Positions 52,668-61,030 of a DNA stretch of 64,000 nt are shown in pieces (position 1 is the first letter of the stretch; every line of letters starts with the position of its first letter). Both the position numbers and the translations under genes were made by a program. The notes under the pieces are model-generated. The model was given only the letters and a program-made list of their open reading frames with translations, ran no database searches and was not told where the DNA came from. Origin of the DNA: Sphingobium sp. Cam5-1 (GTDB taxonomy: Bacteria; Pseudomonadota; Alphaproteobacteria; Sphingomonadales; Sphingomonadaceae); NCBI RefSeq assembly GCF_015693305.1, contig NZ_CP065138.1, forward strand, positions 434,001 to 498,000. Reading direction: 5' to 3'.

Positions 52668-53573
52668 TCAAGGGTTATCCAGCCATGGCCGAACCTCTCC
52701 ACTGCGTTGTCTTGCGAGAATATCCTCAACCATCATCTCCTGGTCGGGCCGCAGGGCGTCAATGGCGCCAGGAAGAGGGGAGACGTCGTCGCTTAACAAG
52801 AGGGAAGGACAGCGTCCCTCATAATTTCCCAAATTGGGTCGATGTTGAGCGTAGCCCGCCAAACCCGCCAGCTCGATGCTGAAAGTCCGGGCGATTTCAG
52901 GCGGATAGGCAAGCCAGAGATTTTCATAGGGCTTGAGCCATCCGAGCGAATAACCGAATATGACTGCTCGTCGCGGAGCCGAGCTGACATTGGCGCCGGC
53001 ACCGTGAAGGGTGGACCCTAGAAAACAGATTGCTGATCCGGGAAGGCATTCAGCTATGACCGGCGGGGCGGGATGACTTTGCGTGATCCCGTGCGCGCCA
53101 TGGCTGCGCGGGTAGAATTCCGTGCCGCCATTCTCCTTCGTGAAGGGCGAAAGCGGCCAGATGACGTTGACCAGATATTCGTGCTTCCCTTTTTCGCCTT
53201 GCCACATGTCGTGATCGCGGTGCGGAACCTGGGCCAAGGCGCCCGGATGAATTTCGATCGCTTGTGCAACGTTCATTTGGATGCGGTCGCATGCCTCGCC
53301 CAGAATGGCATTTGCCATGTCGAGAAGGACGGGGTGGGTGACGAGGTCGGCGGCATGGAGTGACCGCCTCAGCAGCGAACCAAATCTTTTTGTCCGCTCT
53401 CCGTAGAATCCGCCTTTGCAGAAGGGCGCTGCTGAAAAGACCGGCGACAGATCCGCTTCGAGCGCTGCTATTTTCTCGAGCGGCAGAAGGTCAGGGATGA
53501 TGCAATAGCCCTGCTTCAGCAGTTTCTGTGTCCAAGCGCCGGCAGCGACCGTCACAGATGGTGATCGGGCCAT
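52668..53573 (-). CDS. Phytanoyl-CoA dioxygenase (PhyH) family protein
   Basis: A 301-aa Fe(II)/2-oxoglutarate dioxygenase. The double-stranded beta-helix carries the HxD pair in VPHRDHDMW (about 138-140), the distal His in STLHGAGAN, and a 2-oxoglutarate-binding Arg in PRRAVIFGY. The start is the ATG at 53573, overlapping the luxI stop by one base (TGATG) with AGGAG 6 nt upstream. The tight coupling to an AHL synthase suggests it hydroxylates an acyl chain or a quorum-sensing-related metabolite; the actual substrate is unknown. Confidence 0.85.
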   Translation of the reverse strand: MARSPSVTVAAGAWTQKLLKQGYCIIPDLLPLEKIAALEADLSPVFSAAPFCKGGFYGERTKRFGSLLRRSLHAADLVTHPVLLDMANAILGEACDRIQMNVAQAIEIHPGALAQVPHRDHDMWQGEKGKHEYLVNVIWPLSPFTKENGGTEFYPRSHGAHGITQSHPAPPVIAECLPGSAICFLGSTLHGAGANVSSAPRRAVIFGYSLGWLKPYENLWLAYPPEIARTFSIELAGLAGYAQHRPNLGNYEGRCPSLLLSDDVSPLPGAIDALRPDQEMMVEDILARQRSGEVRPWLDNP

Positions 53574-54205
53574 CACGCGCGCTCCTGTGCAACAGCTGAT
53601 AGCTGCTCCGGGAGGCGCGGCGGTTCGTACACGCCCGTACGCTTAAGTCCGGCAATGGTGTCGCCATCGATCTCGATATGGATCGCGACCAATGCCTGGC
53701 CCGCCACGGAGACCACTGGTCCCAGGGGCTTGCAGCGCCACCCGAAAGTCATGATCTGCTCGGACCAGGCTGGCGCAGCCACACCGGTAAAGCCAGTCAG
53801 GTCATGCGCGAGCCCATATTCCGCCAGGGCGGTCACCAGCTGATTGCGTGCAAGGCGCCGCGCCGCCCCTCGGTGGTGCCGGCTCAGGCAGAAGCGGGTG
53901 ATCTCTCTGACCGCCGGCCCCGAGGGCGGCGGCGCCGCGCAAAGCATGGGGAAGCAAGCGGAGAGAAGATGATCCGTGTCGGTTGGGAGTAGCCGCGCTG
54001 AGGCGCGGTGCGCACCGTCCCGGTCGGTGAGTATCACATATTCGGCGCCGGGCCCGTCAAACTGGTCAAGCTCATATTCCCCGGCCAGGACAGGCAGGTC
54101 CCAGCCCAGCAGATCGATGAACACTTCCTTGCGGGCCCTGAACATCGCGCGCATCGCCGCGCCTTCTGCGCCGTAAATCATGCTTTTGTTCGAATGTTCG
54201 AACAT
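53573..54205 (-). CDS. Acyl-homoserine-lactone synthase (LuxI family)
   Basis: A 210-aa LuxI-type enzyme making N-acyl-homoserine lactones from SAM and acyl-ACP. All invariant residues are present: Arg and Phe in MFRARKEVFIDLLGW, with Trp; the Asp pair in ELDQFD; Arg in ASARLLPT; Glu and Arg in REITRFCL. It is cytoplasmic. The ATG at 54205 is preferred, with GGGAGG 5 nt upstream, over a GTG six bases earlier that abuts the ribosome-binding site. First gene of luxI-phyH-gntR. No LuxR-type AHL receptor gene is in the window. Confidence 0.92.
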   Translation of the reverse strand: MFEHSNKSMIYGAEGAAMRAMFRARKEVFIDLLGWDLPVLAGEYELDQFDGPGAEYVILTDRDGAHRASARLLPTDTDHLLSACFPMLCAAPPPSGPAVREITRFCLSRHHRGAARRLARNQLVTALAEYGLAHDLTGFTGVAAPAWSEQIMTFGWRCKPLGPVVSVAGQALVAIHIEIDGDTIAGLKRTGVYEPPRLPEQLSAVAQERA

Positions 54206-54258
54206 GTCCACCTCCCATGTTGGAGAGCGAAGCGGACCAGATCAGCCGAAAAGCGGCC

Positions 54259-54276
54259 ATACCTGGATATTGGTAT
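54259..54276. promoter_or_regulatory. Possible lux-box-like dyad upstream of luxI
   Basis: ATACC (54259-54263) and GGTAT (54272-54276) form an 18-bp dyad with 8-nt spacer, 54 nt upstream of the luxI start and within the luxI/HU divergent region. Size fits a LuxR-type box, but the arms are short. Confidence 0.35.
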
Positions 54277-54385
54277 AGCGCTCACTTCGAGATGCTCTGG
54301 CGCGAATGCCTGCCGATTCGGCCTCGACCTTCAGAGGCTCGTCTGGCACGTCGGAGTCCCGCAATTTCCTGATGAAAGGGTAACA

Positions 54386-54661
54386 ATGACCGGAACCGAA
54401 TTGATCGAGGCTGTCGCGGCGGCGCAGGGCGCGACGAAGGCCGACGTTAAGAAGATCATCGACGCCGCATTGGCCGCCATTGCCGATGCGGCCGTCCGCG
54501 GCGATGAAGTGTCGCTGGCTGGGTTCGGCAAGTTCAAGATCAAGCAGAGCGCCGCGCGCGAGGGCAAGCATCCGCGTACGGGGGAAAGCATGACCATCGC
54601 AGCTTCCAAGAAAGTCAGTTTCCAGCCGGCCAAGGCCCTCAAGGACAAGGTCAACGGCTGA
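54386..54661 (+). CDS. HU-family DNA-binding protein
   Basis: A 91-aa histone-like protein: TELIEAVAAAQGATKADVKK (helical dimer region), EVSLAGFGKFKIKQSAAREG and the DNA-clasping arm KHPRTGESMTIAASKKVSF, ending FQPAKALKDKVN. It bends DNA as a dimer. AAAGGG lies 6 nt upstream of the ATG. It is convergent with the CopG-like gene, whose stop is 4 nt away, and divergent from luxI. It could be an element-borne HU paralogue or a chromosomal gene at the element edge. Confidence 0.9.
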   Translation: MTGTELIEAVAAAQGATKADVKKIIDAALAAIADAAVRGDEVSLAGFGKFKIKQSAAREGKHPRTGESMTIAASKKVSFQPAKALKDKVNG

Positions 54662-54665
54662 CAGT

Positions 54666-55103
54666 TCAAGCGTCCGGGGCATCCTCGCCATGCGGCACGA
54701 TGTCCCGGGCAATCTCTTCGCTCAGATGGGAGCCCCGCTCGAGCCGACGCGTCAGCGCCTCGACAAACGACTCCCAGCGCGCCTTGCCCATGGCGCGCGC
54801 CGACGCCGAGGCCTCGTCGGGCAGAGGAGCCGTGTGGATCAGCCAGGTGCGAATGAAGAGCGCCAGCGTCTCTGCTACGACATCGCTGCGCCAGGCGGCC
54901 CGATCATATTGCCGGGTCAGACGATCCAAGCGGCGGCTGATGGCTGCCTCTATCCGGTCAGAGCCATCGGGAGAAAAATAGCTGGCGAGCGCCCGGGCCA
55001 CCGCATCGGACTGCGATATCCGCTTCATGCGCGCGAATTCGCTCAGCTGCCGGGACTGGCCGGGCGCGAGCCGGATCGTGTGCCTGATGGTCTGACGGCT
55101 CAT
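54666..55103 (-). CDS. CopG/ribbon-helix-helix-like conjugal transfer protein
   Basis: A 145-aa protein. The N-terminal part (RQTIRHTIRLAPGQSRQLSEFARMK) reads like a ribbon-helix-helix with MKRISQSDAVARALASYF as the helical pair. The rest is Arg-rich and helical. Its position directly after traG, with an ATGA overlap (55100-55103), matches the CopG/TraD-like gene of sphingomonad Tn4371-type elements, normally followed by trbB. It may regulate transfer or bind oriT (inference). Confidence 0.7.
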   Translation of the reverse strand: MSRQTIRHTIRLAPGQSRQLSEFARMKRISQSDAVARALASYFSPDGSDRIEAAISRRLDRLTRQYDRAAWRSDVVAETLALFIRTWLIHTAPLPDEASASARAMGKARWESFVEALTRRLERGSHLSEEIARDIVPHGEDAPDA

Positions 55104-57079
55104 ATCTCTATTCCATCTTTGGGATCCAGGGATGCCTGTCGTGCGGCGCGCGCCGCACGCCGCGCCAAAGCTTCGCGTGCGAGGCTTGCGTCGTCAGGCG
55201 CATCGTCGAACAGAAATTCATTTCGGACCTGTGCGGGCCTCTTTGAAGGCGCCACATCTTCATTCATGCCGAGCTCCGGTTCCCGCCTGATTCCCCCATT
55301 AGCTGCGTCGGTCGTAGGTCCGTGTGAAATCGGCGGAGCCAACGGCCGAATGGGCGCTTGCATCGACCAGTCGTCCCTCACCGCGCCGGGGACTTGTCCG
55401 GGCTCAAATCTGGGCGGGGGCAGAATGCGCGCCCGGAAGCGAGGATCGGAATAGTAGCGCGCCTTCTTGGCCCGGATCGGCGGCGAGCCTGCGACCATGA
55501 CGATCTCGTCCTCAAGTGGCAGTTGCATGATTTCCCCGGGGGTCAGCAACTGGCGGGCCGTCTCGCTGCGGGACACCATGAGGTGGCCGAGCCAGGGCGA
55601 GAGCCTGTGGCCTGCATAATTTTTCATGGCCCGCATCTCTGTCGCCGTTCCCAAGGCATCGGAAACACGCCGGGCTGTGCGCTCATCATTGGTGGCGAAG
55701 CAGACGCGGACATGGCAATTATCCAGGATCGCGTTGTTCGCGCCATAGGCCTTCTCGATCTGGTTGAGGCTCTGGGCGATGAGGACGCTCTTGATCCCGT
55801 AGCCCGCCATGAAGGCGAGGGCGCTTTCAAAGAAATCGAGCCTGCCGAGCGCCGGAAACTCGTCAAGCATCAGGAGCAGCCGCTGGCGCCGTCCGCCACT
55901 GTCGAGGTCTTCAGTGAGCCGCCGCCCGATCTGGTTGAGGATGAGACGGATGAGCGGTTTCGTCCGGCTGATGTCCGATGGTGGAACCACGAGGTAGAGC
56001 GTCGTCGGGACTGAACCAACAAGATCAGCGATGCGCCAGTCGCAGCGGGCGGTGACCTCGGCGACAACAGGGTCGCGGTACAGCCCCAGGAACGACATCG
56101 CCGTCGAGAGGACGCCCGACCTTTCATTCTCGCTCTTGTTGAGCAACTCGCGCGCGGCGCTGGCGACGACGGGATGGACGCCTTCCTTGCCGAGGTGGGG
56201 CGTGGTCATCATGATCCGCAGCGTCTTCTCGATCGACCGTCCGGGATCGGACAGGAGCCCGGCGACACCGGCGAGCGACTTGTCGGGTTCGGCATATAGC
56301 ACATGGAGAATGGCTCCAACGAGCAGCGAATGGCTGGTCTTTTCCCAATGGTTTCGGCGTTCGAGCGAGCCCTCCGGGTCCACCAGCACATCAGCGACAT
56401 TCTGGACGTCACGCACTTCCCCAGGGCCCCGCCGGATCTCCAGCAGGGGATTATAGGCGCTCGAGTCAGGCGATGTCGGGTCGAAGCGCAGCACGCGGCC
56501 GTGCCGGCTCCGAAAACCGGAGGTGAGTTGCCAATTTTCTCCCTTGATGTCGTGAACCACGCAGCTGTTTGGCCAGCAAAGCAGCGTCGGAATGACAAGG
56601 CCTACGCCCTTGCCGGAGCGGGTGGGCGCAAAGCAGAGAACATGCTCTGGGCCGTCGTGACGCAGATAGTCACCGGCGCTACGGCCAAGGACCACACCAT
56701 GGGGCGAGAGCAGGCCTGCCGCCCGGATGTCCCTCTGGCTCGCCCAGCGCGCCGATCCGTAGGTTTCGGCGATCCGGGCTTCCCGCGCCCGCCAGACCGA
56801 CATCGCGATGGCCGCGCAAACGGAAAGCAGGCTGCCTGAGGCTGCGATCCACGCTCCGGTCACGAATATCTCTGGCGCGTAGGCGTCGTAGCTGAACCAC
56901 CACCAGAAAAAGGCAGGCGGGGGATAGAGGGGATAGCCCGCGACCGCAAACCAGGGAGAGCCGAGCGCGTCCTGGTATCCAAGTGCAAACGCCGTCCATT
57001 GGGTCGCGCCCCACACGGCGCCGAGCGTGAGCAAGCAGACAAGGGCGACCTGACCCCACTGGATGCGCGTGGCTGACAT
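55100..57079 (-). CDS. traG: Type IV coupling protein TraG/VirD4
   Basis: A 659-aa membrane ATPase. N-terminal membrane segments (about 9-35, 53-62 and 72-92) precede the cytoplasmic motor. Walker A is FAPTRSGKGVG (about 151-161), Walker B LLLMLDEFPALG (about 400), and the family blocks GENWQLTSGFR and LVVPPSDISRTKPL are present. The C-terminal tail is Pro/Arg-rich and acidic. It couples the relaxosome to the type IV channel. The relaxase gene ends 22 nt upstream. Complete-looking. Confidence 0.92.
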   Translation of the reverse strand: MSATRIQWGQVALVCLLTLGAVWGATQWTAFALGYQDALGSPWFAVAGYPLYPPPAFFWWWFSYDAYAPEIFVTGAWIAASGSLLSVCAAIAMSVWRAREARIAETYGSARWASQRDIRAAGLLSPHGVVLGRSAGDYLRHDGPEHVLCFAPTRSGKGVGLVIPTLLCWPNSCVVHDIKGENWQLTSGFRSRHGRVLRFDPTSPDSSAYNPLLEIRRGPGEVRDVQNVADVLVDPEGSLERRNHWEKTSHSLLVGAILHVLYAEPDKSLAGVAGLLSDPGRSIEKTLRIMMTTPHLGKEGVHPVVASAARELLNKSENERSGVLSTAMSFLGLYRDPVVAEVTARCDWRIADLVGSVPTTLYLVVPPSDISRTKPLIRLILNQIGRRLTEDLDSGGRRQRLLLMLDEFPALGRLDFFESALAFMAGYGIKSVLIAQSLNQIEKAYGANNAILDNCHVRVCFATNDERTARRVSDALGTATEMRAMKNYAGHRLSPWLGHLMVSRSETARQLLTPGEIMQLPLEDEIVMVAGSPPIRAKKARYYSDPRFRARILPPPRFEPGQVPGAVRDDWSMQAPIRPLAPPISHGPTTDAANGGIRREPELGMNEDVAPSKRPAQVRNEFLFDDAPDDASLAREALARRAARAARQASLDPKDGIEI

Positions 57080-57101
57080 GCTAACCTCCTTTCATCTCGG
57101 T

Positions 57102-58826
57102 TCAAAGGGAGAGGCTACGGGAGCGTCCGAGGGTCCACTCGACGCCACCGCCTGGCCGCATCGTCCCTGCGACATGCTCGCCGAGATGCGCGTCCAATGC
57201 TGGACGCCAGGGCACGAGCTGGAACCCCATGCCGTCATCGATCATCGCGAAGCGGCCCGAGGCGAGCGTCACGCGTTCGCGATAGGTGCCCGATATCAGT
57301 TCGCCTGCCTCTGCGGACTGCGGAGTGAGGCCCGATCGCTTCGCGATTGCGGCACCGGCTTCGGTAAGATCGCGTTCACGCAAATGGGCGAGAAGGCGAG
57401 GGGAGAACAGCAACTGACCTGCTTCTCGCCATGCCAGATTCTCGTTGATCAGATGATCGGCTCGCGCCGCCATTGCGACGCGCACCTCCCCGCCGAAGCC
57501 GCCTTGTGCGAGCGGCGCGTTGCCGATCAGCTGCCGGTCGAGCCAGGTAGCGCCGCGCGCGCTGATCTGTTCGCCAAGCGTGAGGTCGGAGCGAACGGCG
57601 AGCGCGGAGCGGGGCCTGCCATCGCGACCCTCCCATCGCCGCAGTTCGACAATGGCGCCGGGCGGTGCATCGCCTGTCCACTCAAGATCGGAGAAGCGCA
57701 GATAATGGGCCCGGCCATCGACCCCTTCGACGATGGCGAAGGCGCTACCCGACAGCTCGTCGGCAAGGCCGCGGGCGGCAAGGCGACCAATGACATGGCC
57801 CTGTGCCTGAGGCTCGTGCAGTGCAAAGTCTGTCGGACTGACCACGCGTCCGGCATGGGTCAGTGTTCGGTGCATCGTCTTGATGACGTCGCCACGGAGA
57901 CCAAGCTCCCGCAGCGTCGCTTCAAGGTCGGGGTTGATCGACCAGCAGGCTGGTGCCAGCGGTTCGGCGAGCCCCCATTTTTCCAGTTGCATGGCGCGGC
58001 CGATGAGCCGTTGTGCGTAGGCGCCCGGGCCCGCCTGTTGCCGCAGATCGAGCAACCCCGCTGTCTCTTGCGTGATCGAGAGGATCCGGCGATCAAGGCT
58101 TGTCCAATGCTCCGCGCCAACTTCCCGGTCGAGCGCCGCGGCAATGTCCAGATCGGAGCGGGGACCCAGTTCGAGCGTCACGCGGTTCTGCGCGCGAAGG
58201 CGCATGTCCTCGCGGATGTAACTGCGGTCGATCACGAGGTCGGTGCCGTCTTCGGCGACGCCTCGCAGCAGGATGTGGACATGGGGATTATCGGTGTTCC
58301 AATGATCGATCGCGATCCAGTCCAGTCTGGTGTCGAGGTCGCTTGCGACGTCCGCCATCAGTTCCCTGGTGAAGCCGCGCAGCTCGTCCATTTCAGCGGC
58401 ATCTTCGGGTGCGAGGATGAAGCGAAAATGGTGCCGGTCTTCGGCGCAGCGCTGCGCAAAGGCCTTGGTGTCGACGCCGTCGCCCGTCGCATCGAACATG
58501 TCTGGCTCCTGCCCCTCCTGGCTCACCCCCTCGCGCTGAAGGTAGGAGAGGTGACGGCTCATAGGTGCGGCGCGGAACCGAAGACCTTTGTGGCGGACGA
58601 TCCGTGCCTTGATGATGACTCGCCGCGCATGGGGGTTCGCGCGGGAGGGGAGGCCGGCGCGTGCGCCCCGCCCAGCCCAGCCGGTGCCGCTGCCCGCACG
58701 TCCCTTGGCCAGAAAGCCTGCCTTTGCCGCCGCGCGGCGGACCTCGCCCATGAAGGAGAGGGGCCGGGCTCCGCTGTCGCGTGGTCCGGACAGGCGGGGA
58801 CGAAAGCTGTGGTCGTCCCTGGTCAT
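57102..58826 (-). CDS. VirD2/DUF3363-type conjugative relaxase
   Basis: A 574-aa protein. An Arg/Ala-rich N-terminus is followed by the relaxase core: candidate catalytic Tyr in SRHLSYLQREG, the HxH metal motif in NPHVHILLRG, and HHFRFILAPEDAAEM before it. The long C-terminal DUF3363 region follows (PTDFALHEPQAQGHVIG ... LVPWRPALDAHLG). It nicks oriT and leads the strand in transfer. The start at MTRDDHSFRP matches the usual beginning of the family; an in-frame 41-residue extension lacks support. It lies between the lytic transglycosylase and traG. Confidence 0.88.
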   Translation of the reverse strand: MTRDDHSFRPRLSGPRDSGARPLSFMGEVRRAAAKAGFLAKGRAGSGTGWAGRGARAGLPSRANPHARRVIIKARIVRHKGLRFRAAPMSRHLSYLQREGVSQEGQEPDMFDATGDGVDTKAFAQRCAEDRHHFRFILAPEDAAEMDELRGFTRELMADVASDLDTRLDWIAIDHWNTDNPHVHILLRGVAEDGTDLVIDRSYIREDMRLRAQNRVTLELGPRSDLDIAAALDREVGAEHWTSLDRRILSITQETAGLLDLRQQAGPGAYAQRLIGRAMQLEKWGLAEPLAPACWSINPDLEATLRELGLRGDVIKTMHRTLTHAGRVVSPTDFALHEPQAQGHVIGRLAARGLADELSGSAFAIVEGVDGRAHYLRFSDLEWTGDAPPGAIVELRRWEGRDGRPRSALAVRSDLTLGEQISARGATWLDRQLIGNAPLAQGGFGGEVRVAMAARADHLINENLAWREAGQLLFSPRLLAHLRERDLTEAGAAIAKRSGLTPQSAEAGELISGTYRERVTLASGRFAMIDDGMGFQLVPWRPALDAHLGEHVAGTMRPGGGVEWTLGRSRSLSL

Positions 58827-59004
58827 CGGAGGCAGTTCCTGGGTTGGGCGGCCGGTGACGTCGCCTTCATCATTGAAAATGCGGGGAAAACGGACCCTTC
58901 CGACGCTGCCGGCAGGGAAGGAGCGTCGCGGAAAATCCCTGTCCGACAACCATTTAGCAGTGGTGTGACGTCACCCCTTTTATCTCGCCATGCGTTTTTC
59001 TCCC

Positions 59005-59697
59005 TCACGGCCGCCTGCTCCCCACAGCGACAAAGAGGCCATGCCCGGGGGCTGCGCGCGAGAGCGCGGTCGGGGAGGGGAAGGGCGAAGCAGGCCCCGG
59101 CTCGTCAGCGCTCGTCGATCCGGCGGCCGCCCCACCGCGCGCGAATAGCACGGACTGGCGCCAGTCGGGCGTGCTCCTTGCGCGCGCAGGCAGCTCTTGG
59201 GTGGCGATGTGGGGAGAGAGCCGAGCGACATAGTCGCGGGTCTCTGCGGGAAGGGGGCGCCCCATCCGCAGCCATTGTTCATAGCGGCCAGGCCCCGCAT
59301 TATAGGCGGCGAGCATGCCGTTTGGACCATAGCGGTCCAGCATCTCACGCAGATAGGCAGCGCCTGCCAATATGTTGTCGCGCGGATCAAAGGGATCAGT
59401 TCCAAGACCGTAACGGGCGCGCAGCGCGCGCCAGGTTCCCGGCATGATCTGCATGAGGCCGATGGCACCGGCGCGTGAGACGGCGGAAGGGTTGCAGCGG
59501 CTTTCCTGGTCCATGACGGCCCAGATCCAGCGCTCCGGCAAAGCCGAGTGTGTCGCCGCTTCGGCAACATGGGTGCGCAAGCGGGACAGGCTCGCACTGT
59601 CGCGGCATGGCGGCTCCGTGGCGCTGGAGGGCGATGACTGCGGCAGAAGGATGAGCAAAGTGGCGACAGCGCGAGCGCCTGTTGGGTGCAGCCTCAT
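59005..59697 (-). CDS. Lytic transglycosylase (SLT domain) of the transfer region
   Basis: A 230-aa exported muramidase-like protein: signal peptide (AVATLLILLPQSSPSSA), then the SLT fold with the catalytic Glu in IWAVMDQESRCNPSAVSRAGAIGLMQIMPGTW and NILAGAAYLREML, MLAAYNAGPGRYEQW. It opens peptidoglycan for the conjugation machinery. The start at 59697 overlaps the traF stop (ATGA); a much longer in-frame extension is antisense to traF and rejected. The C-terminal tail is Pro/Ser-rich. Confidence 0.88.
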   Translation of the reverse strand: MRLHPTGARAVATLLILLPQSSPSSATEPPCRDSASLSRLRTHVAEAATHSALPERWIWAVMDQESRCNPSAVSRAGAIGLMQIMPGTWRALRARYGLGTDPFDPRDNILAGAAYLREMLDRYGPNGMLAAYNAGPGRYEQWLRMGRPLPAETRDYVARLSPHIATQELPARARSTPDWRQSVLFARGGAAAGSTSADEPGPASPFPSPTALSRAAPGHGLFVAVGSRRP

Positions 59698-60242
59698 GGC
59701 GTGGCTCGGCTCCATGCTCCAGCGCCGATCCTGCTCGGCCATGTGAGTAATGGCGTCGCGGTGCCTATGAGGCCGCCGCTGGGGACAGGTCCGAAATAGC
59801 GGCTGTCGAGGCTGTCGGGGGCCTCGGCGTTCAGGAGGAAGATCTGTCCCGGCCTCATGCGATGGCACCCTGTCCACACCGGCAGGGGCCGACCGAAGCG
59901 ATCGGTTTCCAGAGCGCGCGCGACGGCCTTTCCCTCGACCCAGACCGTAGCGCCGGACCGGCATATCGTCTGGCCGGGCAGAGCCCTTACATGCTTGAGC
60001 AGCGGTACGCCGGGCGGCAGATAATGGCGGCGCGCCATCCATGTGGCGAGCGGCGCAGGCGGCGTGATGAATATCATGTCGGAGAGGCGCGGCGTACGGC
60101 CGGGGTGAATGCGGTAGAAGCCCGTGGGTGCGCTCGCGCTCGCATTCCATGCGAGGCGCGGAGCAATGTCGAAGAGCAGCGAAGAGGCCGGGCCAAGCGC
60201 CGCCAAAGCGGTCATGAGAAGAGTGGAGCGGGGCCTCATCAT
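59694..60242 (-). CDS. traF: TraF-type S26 signal peptidase
   Basis: A 182-aa protein with an N-terminal membrane segment (LLMTALAALGPASSLLF). The serine protease motif is SAPTGFYRI (catalytic Ser about 37) and the general-base Lys is in LLKHVRALPGQ (about 83). PDSLDSRYFGPVPSGGLIG is the family end motif. In RP4-like systems TraF cyclises the TrbC pilin; no trbC is visible here. It overlaps the genes on both sides by 4 nt (ATGA), giving a tightly coupled DUF2840-traF-transglycosylase unit. Confidence 0.88.
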   Translation of the reverse strand: MMRPRSTLLMTALAALGPASSLLFDIAPRLAWNASASAPTGFYRIHPGRTPRLSDMIFITPPAPLATWMARRHYLPPGVPLLKHVRALPGQTICRSGATVWVEGKAVARALETDRFGRPLPVWTGCHRMRPGQIFLLNAEAPDSLDSRYFGPVPSGGLIGTATPLLTWPSRIGAGAWSRATP

Positions 60243-60811
60243 GATCGCTCCATGATTGTCGAGCGCGCGATAAAGGCGGCGTGGCGTTCGCGCGAATAGA
60301 GGCGTGGCGGCAGGTCGGCGGCAAGCTGATTGTGCACATGACGCCAGTGATCGGGCGCGGCGCTCCGCGGATCGATGCCAAGGCTTCTAATCGCGGCGAT
60401 GGCTTCGAGCACGGCGGCGACCTTGGTCCAGCCCCGAACGCTGAGCAGAAGAGCGCCGCCCGGGAGGACGTGTGGAATCGTGGTATAGGCTTCATCGGCG
60501 CGGACGGTCAGGAAGATGTCGAGGCGCGATATCGATGTGCCGCCTCGGTCCAGCGTGCGGCGGCTCAGCGCCACGCACTCGCCTGGTGGAAAGCTCACGA
60601 AATGATCCTGTCGATTGGCGACAGCCTCATCCAGGGGCCGACCGAAGAGCAACTCGTCTTCGATCCGGCCCTCGATCCATTGCAGCTGGACGCGGGTCAG
60701 AGGCTCGTCGTGGCCGACGACGTTACTGCCGCTTGCAGACAATGGGCCGCCGCCTTTTATGCGCGCCCGCCGATTGACGGATGGACGCCACGTGGCGCTG
60801 TTCATCGGCAT
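60239..60811 (-). CDS. DUF2840 family protein
   Basis: A protein of about 190 aa with the DUF2840 core: LTRVQLQWIEGRIEDELLFGRP, then DIFLTVRADEAYTTIPHVLPGG, LSVRGWTKVAAVLEAI and GIDPRSAAPDHWRHVHN. A basic end finishes it (YSRERHAAFIARS). The family is always found between repA and traF in such elements; the function is unknown. The start is uncertain: ATG at 60811 or 60805. An ATG at 61033 overlaps the repA stop (ATGA) but would make the iteron-like repeats coding, so I prefer the shorter form. Confidence 0.7.
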   Translation of the reverse strand: MPMNSATWRPSVNRRARIKGGGPLSASGSNVVGHDEPLTRVQLQWIEGRIEDELLFGRPLDEAVANRQDHFVSFPPGECVALSRRTLDRGGTSISRLDIFLTVRADEAYTTIPHVLPGGALLLSVRGWTKVAAVLEAIAAIRSLGIDPRSAAPDHWRHVHNQLAADLPPRLYSRERHAAFIARSTIMERS

Positions 60812-60970
60812 GGGAAAGAGGGAGCGGGCGCGCCGGGTGAGCCCGGCCCGTGCTGCCCCAAGCGCCGCCCAGGCGGTTAGAAAGGATCGGTTGATCCTCT
60901 TATTAGCATGGTTAAGCCACTGGGCGGCCGCGCATTTTCCCCGAGTCGCGCGGAAAACATGTTTCCAATC

Positions 60971-61030
60971 GGCCGAGCTTCGCGTTTCCCTTAGGCCGAG
61001 TTCCGGCGTTTTCAAAAGGCCGATTCCGTT
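60971..61030. repeat. Iteron-like direct repeats next to repA
   Basis: GGCCGA recurs at 60971, 60994 and 61018 (23- and 24-nt periods). The first two units extend over about 20 nt (GGCCGAGCTTCGCGTTTCC and GGCCGAGTTCCGGCGTTTTC). A palindrome AAACATGTTT lies just left (about 60955-60964). This fits a replication or transfer origin beside repA. Confidence 0.5.

Noticed and set aside
54190..54206. Palindrome TGTTCGAACA at the luxI start
   Set aside because: It is within the first codons of luxI and explained by the coding sequence; no independent support for an operator.
57063..59447. A 794-codon plus-strand open frame opposite the relaxase and transglycosylase genes
   Set aside because: It is an antisense shadow produced by high GC codon bias; the minus strand encodes clear conjugation families with coupled starts.
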